DNA of 64,000 nucleotides from Deinococcus yavapaiensis KR-236 (GCF_003217515.1 NZ_QJSX01000003.1:186001-250000), one strand, 5' to 3'; shown: positions 1 through 10,238, counted from the first letter of the stretch. Program-made: numbers and translations. The notes: a model not told the origin generated them from the sequence alone.

Positions 1-1
1 C

Positions 2-1303
<1,302 letters not shown>

Positions 1304-1327
1304 AGTCCGCTCGAATCCAGCTTCGAA

Positions 1328-1360
1328 GAACACCCCGCCGTTCGGCGGGGTGTTCTTCTT
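1328..1360. terminator. Bidirectional terminator after groL
   Basis: A perfect 12-bp stem (GAACACCCCGCC / GGCGGGGTGTTC) with a GTTC loop is followed by TTCTT on the plus strand. It lies between the convergent groL and khtU-like genes and can serve both. Confidence 0.85.
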
Positions 1361-1406
1361 TGTCCTCGGACGCTCGAAGCGCTCTGGAAGCCGCTCGATC
1401 CAAAGC

Positions 1407-2624
1407 TCAGTCCGCGCCTTTGTTTTCCGAACGTCCGCGCCCGACGTTTTCCTTCACCGCCGCTTTAGGACGCTCGAATCGCTGCACGAGCGGCGCGAGT
1501 TGCTCGTCGAATCGCGCGAGGATCGGGCCGATGAGGGCGGTGAGCAGCACGTACACGGCGGCGAGCGGCCCGAGTTGCGGAGCGAGTCCCGCCGTGACGC
1601 CGAGACCCGCGATCAGAATGCTGAACTCGCCGCGTGGGACGAGCGTCGCGCCCGCCCGCAAGCGACCGCGTGTCCGTACGCCCAGGCGAGCGGCGCCGAA
1701 CCAACCGACGATCATCTTCGTGGCGGTCGTGAGCAACGCGAGGAGGATGGCGGGCAGCAGCACGCCCGGCACAGTCGTGAGATCGAGTTGCAGCCCGAAG
1801 AACACGAAGAAGATGGCGGCGAACAGGTCGCGCAACGGTTCGATCAGCAGACGCGCGCGGTGCGCGACTTCTCCGGACAAAGCGATGCCCACGAGGAAGG
1901 CGCCGATGGCCGCCGAGACGTTGAGGACGTCTGCGAGGCCCGCCACGACGAGGACGAGCCCGAACACGCTGAGCAGCAAGGCCTCGCTGGACGTCACGTC
2001 GATCACGCGGCTCAAGGCGGGACCGAAGCGCAAGGCGCTCGCGAACGCGGCCCCGAACGCGAGGAGGGCCACGCCAAGGCTCACCCCGATCGCCAAGAGG
2101 GTCCCGCCGACGAGGAGCGCGGCGATGACGGGCAGGTAGACGGCCATGGCGATGTCTTCGAGCACGCACACGGCGAGCACGATCGGCGTTTCGCGGTTGC
2201 CGAGACGACCGAGGTCCGACAGCACTTTCGACGCGATGCCCGACGACGTCAAGTACGTCACGCCGCCCAGCAGAATCGCCGCGAGCGGTGGAAAGCCGAG
2301 CATGAATCCGGCGAGCACGCCCGGCGTGAAGTTCAAGGCGAGGTCCATCACGCCGATGGGCGCGTTCGTCTTGAGGTTGCTGCGCAGTTCGTCCGAGGTG
2401 TACTCCAGCCCCAGCGCGAACAGCAGCAGCACCGCGCCGATCTCGGCGCCGACGTGCACGAACTCTTCGGCTTCGCTTCCAAGGTGGAAGAGCGTGCCGA
2501 GTGCGAGACCCGCGATGAGGTAGAGCGGAATGGGGGTGATGCCGATGCGTCCGGCGGCACGACCGACGAAGGCGAGCGCGAGGATGACCGCGCCCAGCTC
2601 CAGAAAGATGCGACCAAGATCCAT
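1407..2624 (-). CDS. Cation:proton antiporter, CPA2 family membrane subunit (KhtU-like)
   Basis: A 405-residue polytopic membrane protein that probably exchanges K+ (or another monovalent cation) for protons across the inner membrane. About a dozen hydrophobic segments span nearly the whole length, with the CPA2-type glycine-rich helices (GVTYLTSSGIASKVL around residues 120-135, NVSAAIGAFLVGIALSGE around 235-250). The protein stops soon after the last helix and has no TrkA-N domain. That fits the two-protein KhtTU/AmhTM architecture, in which gating is carried by a separate TrkA-C protein; that protein is encoded just upstream. The ATG start has AGGAGG six bases before it. The ion is inferred from the family and cannot be read from the sequence. 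Confidence 0.88.
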   Translation of the reverse strand: MDLGRIFLELGAVILALAFVGRAAGRIGITPIPLYLIAGLALGTLFHLGSEAEEFVHVGAEIGAVLLLFALGLEYTSDELRSNLKTNAPIGVMDLALNFTPGVLAGFMLGFPPLAAILLGGVTYLTSSGIASKVLSDLGRLGNRETPIVLAVCVLEDIAMAVYLPVIAALLVGGTLLAIGVSLGVALLAFGAAFASALRFGPALSRVIDVTSSEALLLSVFGLVLVVAGLADVLNVSAAIGAFLVGIALSGEVAHRARLLIEPLRDLFAAIFFVFFGLQLDLTTVPGVLLPAILLALLTTATKMIVGWFGAARLGVRTRGRLRAGATLVPRGEFSILIAGLGVTAGLAPQLGPLAAVYVLLTALIGPILARFDEQLAPLVQRFERPKAAVKENVGRGRSENKGAD

Positions 2625-2668
2625 GTGGTGCCTCCTGGGGTTGGGTGGGGATGCTGGCGAGGTGGAAA

Positions 2669-2700
2669 CGGGCCGAACGGCAGCATCACCGTTCGGCCCG
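2669..2700. other. Intergenic hairpin between the two antiporter genes
   Basis: A perfect 12-bp inverted repeat (CGGGCCGAACGG / CCGTTCGGCCCG) with an 8-base loop sits in the 96-bp gap between the regulatory and membrane subunit genes. In the direction of transcription only a short TTT follows, so it looks more like an attenuator or mRNA-stability hairpin that sets subunit ratio than a full terminator. Confidence 0.55.
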
Positions 2701-2720
2701 AGCGTCGGGAAGGGAAAGCT

Positions 2721-3206
2721 TTACGCACCTCCCAGAAGGCGAGAAGCGGCGAGCACACCTTCGGGCGTGCCGACGACGACGACGGTGTCGCCCGCTTGCA
2801 GCAAAAACTGCGGATCGGGCGCGGGAAAGGCTTGGGTGCCGCGCATCACGGCGACGATGCTCGCGCCCGTGCGCGACCGCATGTCCGTGTCACCCAGCGT
2901 GAGACCCGCGAACGGCGAAGACGGCGGCATCGCCAACCAATCCATCGCGAGTCCCTCGACATGCTGAGTCATGGAGTCGAGGCGGCGCGTGATGGTGCTG
3001 CCGCCGAGAAGATCGGCGACGACTTCCGCTTCCTCTTCGCTCAAGGTGATGCTTTGGCCGCACGCGTCCGGGTCGTCGGCGCGCGTCACGTAGATTTCGC
3101 GGCGTCCGTCGCGGTGGGTGATGACGCCGACGCGCTTGCCGTACTTCGTTTCGAAGTCGTGCCGCACACCGACGCCGGGCAATTTGGTCTCTTCGAGGAG
3201 CACCAT
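2721..3206 (-). CDS. Antiporter regulatory subunit with TrkA-C domain (KhtT-like)
   Basis: A 161-residue soluble protein expected to sit on the cytosolic face of the CPA2 antiporter encoded downstream and to gate it in response to a bound ligand (cyclic di-AMP in characterised KhtT proteins; not shown here). The N-terminal half (GVGVRHDFETKYGKRVGVIT) matches the KhtT N-terminal domain. The C-terminal half (LTLGDTDMRSRTGASIVAV, then LQAGDTVVVVGT) is a standard TrkA-C/RCK_C fold. The ATG start is preceded by TAGCTT with exactly six bases between, so the mRNA is probably leaderless. It is the first gene of a two-gene operon with the antiporter. Confidence 0.85.
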   Translation of the reverse strand: MVLLEETKLPGVGVRHDFETKYGKRVGVITHRDGRREIYVTRADDPDACGQSITLSEEEAEVVADLLGGSTITRRLDSMTQHVEGLAMDWLAMPPSSPFAGLTLGDTDMRSRTGASIVAVMRGTQAFPAPDPQFLLQAGDTVVVVGTPEGVLAASRLLGGA

Positions 3207-3212
3207 GTCGTG

Positions 3213-3218
3213 AAGCTA
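3213..3218 (-). promoter_or_regulatory. -10 box of a leaderless promoter for the KhtT-like gene
   Basis: TAGCTT (read on the minus strand) matches TANNNT and ends six bases before the ATG at 3206. No convincing -35 box is visible. Confidence 0.55.
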
Positions 3219-3222
3219 CCAT

Positions 3223-3267
3223 GAACGGACGCGCCGGAAGGTCGCGTGAGTCACGTCGCGTCCGTTC
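3223..3267 (-). terminator. Hairpin at the end of the P1B-ATPase gene
   Basis: An 11-bp inverted repeat (GAACGGACGCG / CGCGTCCGTTC) with a 23-base loop overlaps the ATPase stop codon and lies upstream of the KhtT-like gene. The long loop and lack of a T-run make it a weak or factor-assisted terminator. Confidence 0.45.
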
Positions 3268-5180
3268 AAAGGCGGGAGCGCAGCAAGCGAAGCCCCATGA
3301 ACACCACGAACACCGTGCCGCCTTCGTGCGCGACGACCCCGAGGGGCAACGGAACGTGACCCGTCACGGCGAGCGGCGCGACGATCAAGATGACGCCGAA
3401 GGCGAACGTGAGGTTCAAGGCGACCGTGCGGCGCGCGTCCTTGGCGAGCTTGACCGCCCCGGCGAGCTTGCCGAGGTCGCTTTGCATCAAGACGACGTCC
3501 GCGCTTTCGATGGCGACGTCCGTGCCGCTCGCGACGGCGATGCCGAGGTCGGCGCGGGCGAGGGCGGGCGCGTCGTTCACGCCGTCCCCGACCATCGCGA
3601 CGGGCGCTGGCAACTCGCCGATGAGCCGCAACTTGTCTTCGGGCAGAAGCTCGGCGTGGTACTCGCCGAGGCCCACTTCGGCGGCGACCGACTTCGCGAT
3701 GACCTCCTTGTCGCCCGTGAGCATGACGCGGTGCCGAACGCCGCTTTCCCGCAGCGCCGCGAGCGACCGGGCAACGTCGGGGCGCAAGGTGTCGGCGACG
3801 CCGAGCACGCCGAGCACGCGGTCTTCGATTCCCACGGTGACGGTGCTGCTGCCGCGCGCTTCCAGGGCGCTCAGGGCCCGCCGTTGGGCGAGTGCGAGGA
3901 TCGCTGCCTGCCTCGTGGCGAGCCGTTCGTTGCCCGCCCAAGCGAGGGCGCCGCTCGGCAAGGTCGCCTCGATGCCGTGTCCGGGCACCGCCCGGGCGTT
4001 CGACACGGCGACGGGCCTCACGCCACGCGCCCTCGCCGCCTCTACGATGGCGGCCGCGATGGGATGTTCGGAGTGGGCCTCGAGACTCGCGGCGACTTCG
4101 AAGAGGACGCGCCCGTCGTCGGCCTCGAAGTCCGTAAGGGTCATCTTCGCGTTCGTGAGGGTGCCCGTCTTGTCGAAGGCGACGGTCTGCACGCCCGCCA
4201 AGGCGTCGAGGGCCGCGCTGCTCTTGAACAGGACGCCGCCGCGCGCCGCCGCCGCCATGGCGCTCAACATCACGGCGGGCGTCGAGATGACGACCGCGCA
4301 CGGACTCGCGACGACCATGAACGTCATCGCGCGGTACCAGGAGTCGTCGACGGAAAGACCGAAGCCGTATCTCAGCAGCACGAACACGAGGGGAACGCAC
4401 AGCAACACGAGGGTGGCGTACGGACTCTCGAGGCGCTCGCTGAGCGTTTCCGTGCGGCTCTTCTGCGACTGCGCCGTTTCCATGAGGGCGACGATGCGCG
4501 CGAGGGTGCTTTGTCCGGCGGGCCGCAGCACGGTCGCTTCGACGCTGCCGCCGAGGTTCACCGTGCCGCTCGCGAGCGTCGAGCCGACTTCCTTGTCGAC
4601 GGGTCGGCTTTCTCCGGTGATCGGGCTCTCGTCGACGCTCGTTCGGCCGTTGGTGACGCGGGCGTCGGCGGCGATGCGTTCGCCAGGCTTGACGATCAGC
4701 AAGTCACCGACGCGAACGTCGCTCAGCTCGCACCACTTCTCCACGTCGCCGCGCCGCACGGTCGCACCTTCGGGATTGAGGTTCATCAAGGCTTGGATGG
4801 CGCTCTTGGTGCGTCCCATCGCCCAGTCTTGCAAGGTGTTGGAGAGGCTGAACAAAAAGAGCAGGACGGCGCCGTCGGCCGCCTGACCGATCGAGAGGGC
4901 GCCGAGCGCGGCGAGGACCATCAACAAGTCCACGTCGAGCTTGCGCTCCTCGCTCAGGCTGTGCAGCGCTTCACGACCGGCGGGAATGCCTCCCGTGAGG
5001 TAGGCGAGCGCGAAGCCCAAGGTTCCGATGACGTCGTGACGAAGGACGTACTCGCCGAGCAGACCGACGAGCAAGCCGAGCAGGGTGAGCGCGGTGAGGG
5101 TGATGGCGGTTTTCAGGGCGGGGGAGAGGTGGAAGGCGAGTGGGGTGGAGCGGACTTCACGTCCTGCGGTGACGGTCATG
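3266..5180 (-). CDS. P1B-4-type heavy-metal-exporting P-type ATPase (CoaT/ZosA/PfeT-like)
   Basis: A 637-residue ATP-driven efflux pump for a transition metal in the cytoplasmic membrane. Visible landmarks in order: transmembrane segments, the actuator TGES (SPITGESRPVD), the TM4 metal-site motif SPC (VVASPCAVVIS), the phosphorylated Asp in FDKTGTLTN, the nucleotide-domain HP (SEHPIAAAI), the hinge GDGVNDAPAL, and HEGGT in the last transmembrane region. SPC together with HEGGT, and no N-terminal heavy-metal-associated domain, is diagnostic of subgroup P1B-4. Known members export Co2+, Fe2+ or Zn2+. I place the start at ATG 5180, with GGAG six bases upstream, rather than at the in-frame TTG five bases earlier. 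A Fur-like box lies 35 bases upstream, suggesting metal-dependent control. Confidence 0.92.
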
Positions 5181-5214
5181 GGCAACTCCTGATGTTGTTC
5201 GAGAAGCGTAAATA

Positions 5215-5233
5215 GGAATGATTCTCAATAACA
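5215..5233 (-). promoter_or_regulatory. Fur-family operator-like sequence upstream of the P1B-4 ATPase
   Basis: On the minus strand the site reads GTTATTGAGAATCATTCCT. It agrees with the 19-bp classical Fur box at 13 positions, including 10 of 11 in the core TGAGAATCATT. It is strikingly AT-rich against its surroundings and sits 35-53 bases before the ATPase start, where a Fur, PerR or Mur repressor could control the promoter. Confidence 0.6.
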
Positions 5234-5270
5234 GCAGTGTACCCCTCTCCACGCGAACTCGACCTTGCCC

Positions 5271-5327
5271 GTCCTTTGAAGAAGGACGCGGCGCACGAAC
5301 GAGTTGGCTCCTCGTCCGTGCGCCGCG
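5271..5327 (-). terminator. Terminator after lipA
   Basis: A compound hairpin (GCGGCGCACG / CGTGCGCCGC at 5289-5298 and 5318-5327, extended internally by ACGAG / CTCGT) lies just past the lipA stop. It is followed in the transcribed direction by a second small hairpin (CGTCCTT / AAGGACG) with pyrimidine-rich sequence. Confidence 0.75.
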
Positions 5328-5337
5328 CAAATTGAAA

Positions 5338-6315
5338 TCAGATCAACGTGAGCTTCGCGTCGCCTTCGAGGTGCGCGAGGTGCTCGGGAAAATCGCCCGG
5401 CTTGTCCGTGAAAAGCTGCTCGGCTTTGTAGCTCGAACGCACGAGCGGCCCCGACACGACCTCCACGAAGCCCATTTCCAAGCCGATCTCGCGCAACTGC
5501 GCGAACTCTTCGGGCGTCACGTACCGCTCCACGGGCAGGTGGTGATGCGTCGGCCGCAAGTACTGGCCGAAGGTCACGATGTCGACGTTCGCCGCTCGCA
5601 AATCGCGCATCGTCTCGATGACTTCCTCGCGCGTTTCCCCGAGGCCCAACATCAAGCTCGTCTTCGTGTACACGTCGGGTCGCGCGGCCTTGGCGTGCGC
5701 GAGCACCTTCAACGTCTGGTCGTAGCTCGCGCGAATGTCGCGCACGGGATGCGTGAGGCGCCGAACCGTCTCGACGTTCTGCGCGTACACGTCCACTCCT
5801 GCCGCCAACACGAGGTCCACACAATTCGTGTTGCCGCCGAAGTCAGGCGTGAGCGCCTCGACCCGGGTGCCCGGCGACGTCTTCTTGATCTGCTCCACCG
5901 TTCGCGCGAAGTGATACGCGCCGCCGTCGGGCAGATCGTCGCGGTCCACCGACGTCAACACCACGTACTGAAGGCGCATGAGCTGCACGCTCTCCGCGAC
6001 GCTGAACGGCTCCATCGCGTCCAGACGGCCCATCGGGTTGCCCGTGTCCACGGCGCAAAAGCGGCACGCCCGCGTGCAGATGTGGCCCATCAACATAAAG
6101 GTCGCCGTGCCGCGCGACCAGCACTCGGCGATGTTCGGGCACATCGCCTCCTCGCACACCGTGTGCAGCTTGTGTTCGCGCACGATCTGCTTCACTTGGC
6201 CGAACACCTCGCCCGTCGGAATGCTGACCTTCAGCCACGACGGCTTGGGTTCGCGCGTCTTCTCGGCGTTCTTGCGGTAGATGCCGTTTTTGATGTATCT
6301 AGGCTCGGTCGTCAT
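5338..6315 (-). CDS. lipA: Lipoyl synthase (radical SAM)
   Basis: A 325-residue enzyme that inserts two sulfurs into octanoyl groups on carrier proteins to make lipoyl cofactor for 2-oxoacid dehydrogenases and the glycine cleavage system. Both iron-sulfur cluster motifs are present: the LipA-specific auxiliary cluster CEEAMCPNIAEC (CX4CX5C) and the radical SAM CTRACRFC (CX3CX2C). A late RSSY motif (LVRSSYKAE) supplies the conserved serine of the auxiliary cluster. An upstream in-frame extension exists, but the ATG at 6315 overlaps the lipB stop as ATGA, so translational coupling fixes this start. A terminator follows. Confidence 0.97.
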   Translation of the reverse strand: MTTEPRYIKNGIYRKNAEKTREPKPSWLKVSIPTGEVFGQVKQIVREHKLHTVCEEAMCPNIAECWSRGTATFMLMGHICTRACRFCAVDTGNPMGRLDAMEPFSVAESVQLMRLQYVVLTSVDRDDLPDGGAYHFARTVEQIKKTSPGTRVEALTPDFGGNTNCVDLVLAAGVDVYAQNVETVRRLTHPVRDIRASYDQTLKVLAHAKAARPDVYTKTSLMLGLGETREEVIETMRDLRAANVDIVTFGQYLRPTHHHLPVERYVTPEEFAQLREIGLEMGFVEVVSGPLVRSSYKAEQLFTDKPGDFPEHLAHLEGDAKLTLI

Positions 6316-7025
6316 GCGGTGTGCTCCTCCAACGCCCCCATCGGCAGCGCCCAATCGTAAGTCGAAAACGTCTCTTCGAAGGCCCGCACGGTCCGGTCCT
6401 TCACGTCGGTCATGCTCGGCGGGCGGCCCAAGCCGCGCAAGTCGAATTCGCGTTCCAGCGACGTCATGCGCGTGTCCTGAAGCCCGCACGGCAAAATCAA
6501 ATCGAAGTGCTGCAAGTTCGTGGCGACATTGAGTGCCACGCCGTGAAGCGCCACGTTCCTCTGCACCGCCACGCCGATGGACGCGATCTTCTGATCGACC
6601 TTGCGTCCGTTCTCGTCACGAGGATCGACGTACACGCCCGCGTAGCCCGGGTTCGCCCGAGCGGCGATGCCGTACGCGTCCACGACGCTCACGAACGACG
6701 CTTCGAGCAATCGCAGGAAATCGCGCACGCGCCGCCCCACCGGGAAGATCGTGTAGGCGACGAGTTGACCCGGCCCGTGATACGTCACGTCCCCGCCGCG
6801 CTCCACCTCGAACACCTCGATGCCGTGCGCGGCGAGAAGCTCGCGAGGCGCGACGATGTTGCCGCCCTCACGCGCCTTGCGGCCCAGCGTCAAGACGGGC
6901 GGGTGCTCCACGAGAATCAAGGTCGGCGTGCTTCCCTCGGCGACGCGAGCGTGCTCGGCCTTCTGACGTGCCCACGCCTCCTCGTAAGGAACGAGGCCCA
7001 AATCGAGAACGGCGAATCCAGTCAC
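6312..7025 (-). CDS. lipB: Octanoyl-ACP:protein octanoyltransferase
   Basis: A 237-residue transferase that moves octanoate from acyl carrier protein to lipoyl-domain lysines, the step before LipA. Diagnostic pieces are visible: RGGDVTYHGPGQLVAY with the conserved His, KIASIGVAVQ with the catalytic Lys, and LILPCGL with the acyl-accepting Cys. The start is taken as GTG 7025 (VTGFAVLDLG); the longer open frame upstream has no family similarity. TACAAT lies seven bases before the GTG and no Shine-Dalgarno is present, so translation is probably leaderless. The stop overlaps the lipA start by four bases, forming a lipB-lipA operon. Confidence 0.94.
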   Translation of the reverse strand: MTGFAVLDLGLVPYEEAWARQKAEHARVAEGSTPTLILVEHPPVLTLGRKAREGGNIVAPRELLAAHGIEVFEVERGGDVTYHGPGQLVAYTIFPVGRRVRDFLRLLEASFVSVVDAYGIAARANPGYAGVYVDPRDENGRKVDQKIASIGVAVQRNVALHGVALNVATNLQHFDLILPCGLQDTRMTSLEREFDLRGLGRPPSMTDVKDRTVRAFEETFSTYDWALPMGALEEHTA

Positions 7026-7032
7026 GGCGAGT

Positions 7033-7062
7033 ATTGTAGTGCCCGCCGATCGCGTCGATGAA
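7033..7062 (-). promoter_or_regulatory. lipB promoter (leaderless)
   Basis: On the minus strand TTCATC (-35) is followed after 18 bases by TACAAT (-10), which ends seven bases before the GTG start. Confidence 0.65.
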
Positions 7063-7124
7063 CACGGGCGGCACACTTTCCGAACACTCGTTTTGGAGGG
7101 ACCGACCAGCGGCAGTGGTAAGTC

Positions 7125-7154
7125 TTGCCGGGGAACCGCCGCGCCCTGTATACT
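7125..7154 (+). promoter_or_regulatory. rplS promoter
   Basis: TTGCCG, an 18-base spacer and TATACT form a good sigma-70-type promoter, giving an rplS leader of roughly 100 bases. Confidence 0.7.
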
Positions 7155-7164
7155 GCTCGACTGT

Positions 7165-7233
7165 GCCCCGGCGCGAAGGCCGGGCGAAGTGACAGTGAAC
7201 GCACCTGACGAACCGCCAAGCGTTCCGGGTGCG
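7165..7233 (+). promoter_or_regulatory. Structured 5' leader of rplS
   Basis: Two stems fall in the untranslated leader: CCCGGC / GCCGGG (7167-7184) and CGCACC / GGTGCG (7200-7233), the latter with an inner GAAC / GTTC helix. Ribosomal protein mRNAs are often autoregulated through such leaders. Binding of L19 here is inference. Confidence 0.4.
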
Positions 7234-7260
7234 GTCCGCCTGCCGCGAAGGGAGAGAATT

Positions 7261-7713
<453 letters not shown>

Positions 7714-7732
7714 ATTCGCCTTCGCGGCGCTC

Positions 7733-7762
7733 AAGGCTCCCCCTCGAGGGGAGCCTTTTTGT
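7733..7762 (+). terminator. rplS terminator
   Basis: A 10-bp stem (AAGGCTCCCC / GGGGAGCCTT) with a CTCGA loop runs into TTTTT: a textbook intrinsic terminator. Confidence 0.92.
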
Positions 7763-7792
7763 TGTCGCCCCTCCCCCGAAGTGCGTTAGGAT
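7762..7792 (+). promoter_or_regulatory. mdh promoter
   Basis: TTGTCG, a 19-base spacer and TAGGAT lie directly after the rplS terminator. AAAGGAG precedes the mdh ATG by seven bases. Confidence 0.5.
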
Positions 7793-7817
7793 AGGGCCGC
7801 AAGAAAGGAGTTTTTCC

Positions 7818-8813
7818 ATGACTCAATCCTCCAAGCAACCCGTCCGCGTGGCCGTCACCGGCGCGGCAGGCCAGATCGGCTACAGCCTCCTGTTTCGCAT
7901 CGCGTCCGGCGAGATGCTCGGCCCCGATCGGCCCGTCATCTTGCACCTCCTCGAGATCACGCCCGCCCTCGGCGCGCTCGGCGGCGTCGTGATGGAACTC
8001 GACGACTGCGCCTTTCCCCTCCTGCACGGCATCGTCGCCACGGACGACCTCAACGTCGCCTTCAAAGACGTCGAGTACGCCCTGCTGGTCGGCGCGATGC
8101 CCCGCAAGCAAGGCATGGAGCGCAAGGACCTCTTGTCGGCCAACGGCGGGATCTTCGGACCGCAAGGCAAGGCCATCAATGACCACGCCGCCCGGAACGT
8201 CAAGGTGCTCGTTGTCGGCAACCCCGCCAACACGAACGCCCTCATCGCCGCCTCGAGCGCCCCGGACTTGAGCCCCCGCCAATTCCACGCGATGGTTCGC
8301 CTCGACCACAACCGCGCGCTGTCGCAACTCGCCGCGAAGACGGACAAGAAGGTCACGGACATTCGTCACCTCACCATCTGGGGCAACCACTCCAGCACGC
8401 AGTTTCCCGACCTCACGCACGCCACCGTGGACGGCACGCCCGCCCTCGAACTCGTCGATCAAGCGTGGTACGAAGGCGAGTACATCCCCACCGTCGCGCA
8501 GCGCGGCGCCGCCATCATCAAGGCCCGTGGCGCGAGCAGCGCGGCGAGCGCCGCCAACGCCGCCATCGACCACATGCGCGACTGGGCGCTCGGCACGCAA
8601 GAAGGCGACTGGGTGTCCATGGCCGTGCCGTCCGACGGCTCGTACGGCATTCCCGAAGGCGTCGTGTACGGCTTTCCCTGCACCTGCTCGGGCGGCGACT
8701 ACCAGATCGTGCAAGGCCTCGAAATCGGCGAATTCCAACGCCGCAAGATGCAAGAGACGTACCAGGAGCTTCAAGAGGAGCGCTCGGCCGTCGAGTCCCT
8801 CCTCGGCAAGTAA
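7818..8813 (+). CDS. mdh: Malate dehydrogenase
   Basis: A 331-residue cytosolic NAD-dependent enzyme interconverting malate and oxaloacetate in the TCA cycle. The N-terminal Rossmann motif GAAGQIG (residues 11-17), the coenzyme-region segment VGNPANTNA, the catalytic Asp in RLDHNRA and the catalytic His in IWGNHSSTQFPD are all present. The mobile-loop arginines appear in GAMPRKQGMERKDLL. This is the cytosolic/Thermus-type MDH group, not the LDH-like group. A strong RBS (AAAGGAG) and flanking terminators make it a single-gene transcript. Confidence 0.97.
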   Translation: MTQSSKQPVRVAVTGAAGQIGYSLLFRIASGEMLGPDRPVILHLLEITPALGALGGVVMELDDCAFPLLHGIVATDDLNVAFKDVEYALLVGAMPRKQGMERKDLLSANGGIFGPQGKAINDHAARNVKVLVVGNPANTNALIAASSAPDLSPRQFHAMVRLDHNRALSQLAAKTDKKVTDIRHLTIWGNHSSTQFPDLTHATVDGTPALELVDQAWYEGEYIPTVAQRGAAIIKARGASSAASAANAAIDHMRDWALGTQEGDWVSMAVPSDGSYGIPEGVVYGFPCTCSGGDYQIVQGLEIGEFQRRKMQETYQELQEERSAVESLLGK

Positions 8814-8822
8814 GCCGAGCGA

Positions 8823-8858
8823 CGAAAGCCGTCCGCCCGAAAGGGCGGACGGCTTTCG
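8823..8858 (+). terminator. mdh terminator
   Basis: A perfect 16-bp stem with a GAAA tetraloop (CGAAAGCCGTCCGCCC paired with its complement); long and very stable, usable in both directions. Confidence 0.88.
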
Positions 8859-8928
8859 TGTACTGCCCTCGACGAGACGGCTTTCACCCCGACTCAAGCG
8901 CCTGCAAGAAAGCTGCCTTCGCGGCTCC

Positions 8929-10074
8929 TCAACCGCCCACATAATTCAAGTACGCCCGCAGCACTTCCTCGCCGAAGAAGAGCGTCAAGAGCGCCCCCAC
9001 GGCGAGGTACGGCGCGAACGGCAACTTGTTTCCACGGCCGAGCGCCGCGAAGATCACGCCGAGCACCGCTCCCGCCACGACCGCGAATCCCAGCGTCACG
9101 AGCATGGACGCCCAGCCCACGAACGCCCCGATCATCGCCGCGAGCTTCACGTCCCCGAAGCCCATCGCCACCGGATCGAGCTCCTCCTCGGGAACGTCGT
9201 CCTCCTTGGGCGAACGCGCCCACCAGTACACCGCCGCGAGCAGGCTCATGCCGCCCGCGGCGAGAAGCGCGTCTCGGCACATGTCGATGATGCTCGGCCC
9301 GAAGCCCGAGACCGACAATGCCATCGACACGAGGAAGCCCAGCAGCACGAGGCTTTCCGGCAAGCTCACGGGGCGGCGCACGACGAGGTTCAACAGCACG
9401 CTCGCCACGCCCGCCGCGATGCCCCACCAAGGTCCCACCCACGCGCCCACGAGAAGCGCGAGCGCCACGTTTTGATAGCTCACCGGGTACTCCGGGTGCC
9501 GCCGTTCTCGAAAGCGGCGCAGCACCAACTCTCCGTACAAGCTGATCACCGCCAACACCCCCGCTCCCAACAACGCTCCTTGCCACGCTCCCTGAAAGCT
9601 CGGGAGCCCCGACGTCGTCGCGCCCGCCGCGTCATTGACGTACCCCGTCAGCATTCCGAGGGCCACGCCCGGCAGCACGAGTTCGTCCGGCACCGTGAAC
9701 GTCTCCGCGTCGATGAACGAGATCACCAGCAGCAGCGTGAACAACGCGCACAACAGCAGCACGGACGCGCCGACCTGCGAGAACGGGAACAGCACGCCGA
9801 GAAGCGCGTAGCCGCCCGCCGTGAGAAGTTCCACGAGCGGGTAGCGACCGTTGATGGGCGCGCCGCAGTATCGACACTTCCGCCCGAGCGCCACCCACGA
9901 CAAGATCGGCACGAGATCGAGAGGCGCGAGGCGGTGGCCGCAGTTCGGGCAGGCGGACGGCGGAAAGGCGACGCTCTGCTTCCTGGGGAGGCGGTGGATG
10001 AGGACGTTGGAGAAGGAGCCGATGAGGGCCCCGAGAACCGCCAAGATGATGGCGACGTAGAGGTCGAGGGTCAC
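8929..10074 (-). CDS. pilD: Type IV prepilin peptidase / N-methyltransferase with enlarged central region
   Basis: A 381-residue integral membrane aspartyl protease that cleaves the leader of type IV pilins and pseudopilins and methylates the new N-terminus. The zinc-binding cytoplasmic loop has CPNC and CRYC (Cys42, 45, 67, 70) typical of the methyltransferase-bearing class. The two catalytic aspartates are in FIDAE (about residue 122) and GFGDVK (about residue 306). These are some 184 residues apart, far more than the roughly 60 usual in PilD, because extra hydrophobic segments and an acidic patch (PKEDDVPEEELD) are inserted. The GTG start follows TAAACT by six bases (leaderless). No pilin gene is adjacent. 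Confidence 0.92.
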   Translation of the reverse strand: MTLDLYVAIILAVLGALIGSFSNVLIHRLPRKQSVAFPPSACPNCGHRLAPLDLVPILSWVALGRKCRYCGAPINGRYPLVELLTAGGYALLGVLFPFSQVGASVLLLCALFTLLLVISFIDAETFTVPDELVLPGVALGMLTGYVNDAAGATTSGLPSFQGAWQGALLGAGVLAVISLYGELVLRRFRERRHPEYPVSYQNVALALLVGAWVGPWWGIAAGVASVLLNLVVRRPVSLPESLVLLGFLVSMALSVSGFGPSIIDMCRDALLAAGGMSLLAAVYWWARSPKEDDVPEEELDPVAMGFGDVKLAAMIGAFVGWASMLVTLGFAVVAGAVLGVIFAALGRGNKLPFAPYLAVGALLTLFFGEEVLRAYLNYVGG

Positions 10075-10080
10075 CGTGAC

Positions 10081-10086
10081 AGTTTA
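10081..10086 (-). promoter_or_regulatory. -10 box of leaderless pilD promoter
   Basis: TAAACT on the minus strand ends six bases before the GTG start; no Shine-Dalgarno lies between. Confidence 0.55.
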
Positions 10087-10238
10087 ACGATGGATGAAGA
10101 AGGCAGGCTGTAGAGAAGTTGGGATAGTCGCGACGAGGCCCGAACTTCACGGCCGCACCGAAGCCTCCTCGGACGACAGTAGCGCCTCACGAAGACACCT
10201 GTGATTGGCAGGCGAGGATGCCGCTTCCCCGGCATCGC

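Noticed and set aside
3221..5215. A 664-codon plus-strand frame opposite the P1B-ATPase
   Set aside because: Shadow frame: its length arises from high third-position GC of the real ATPase gene.
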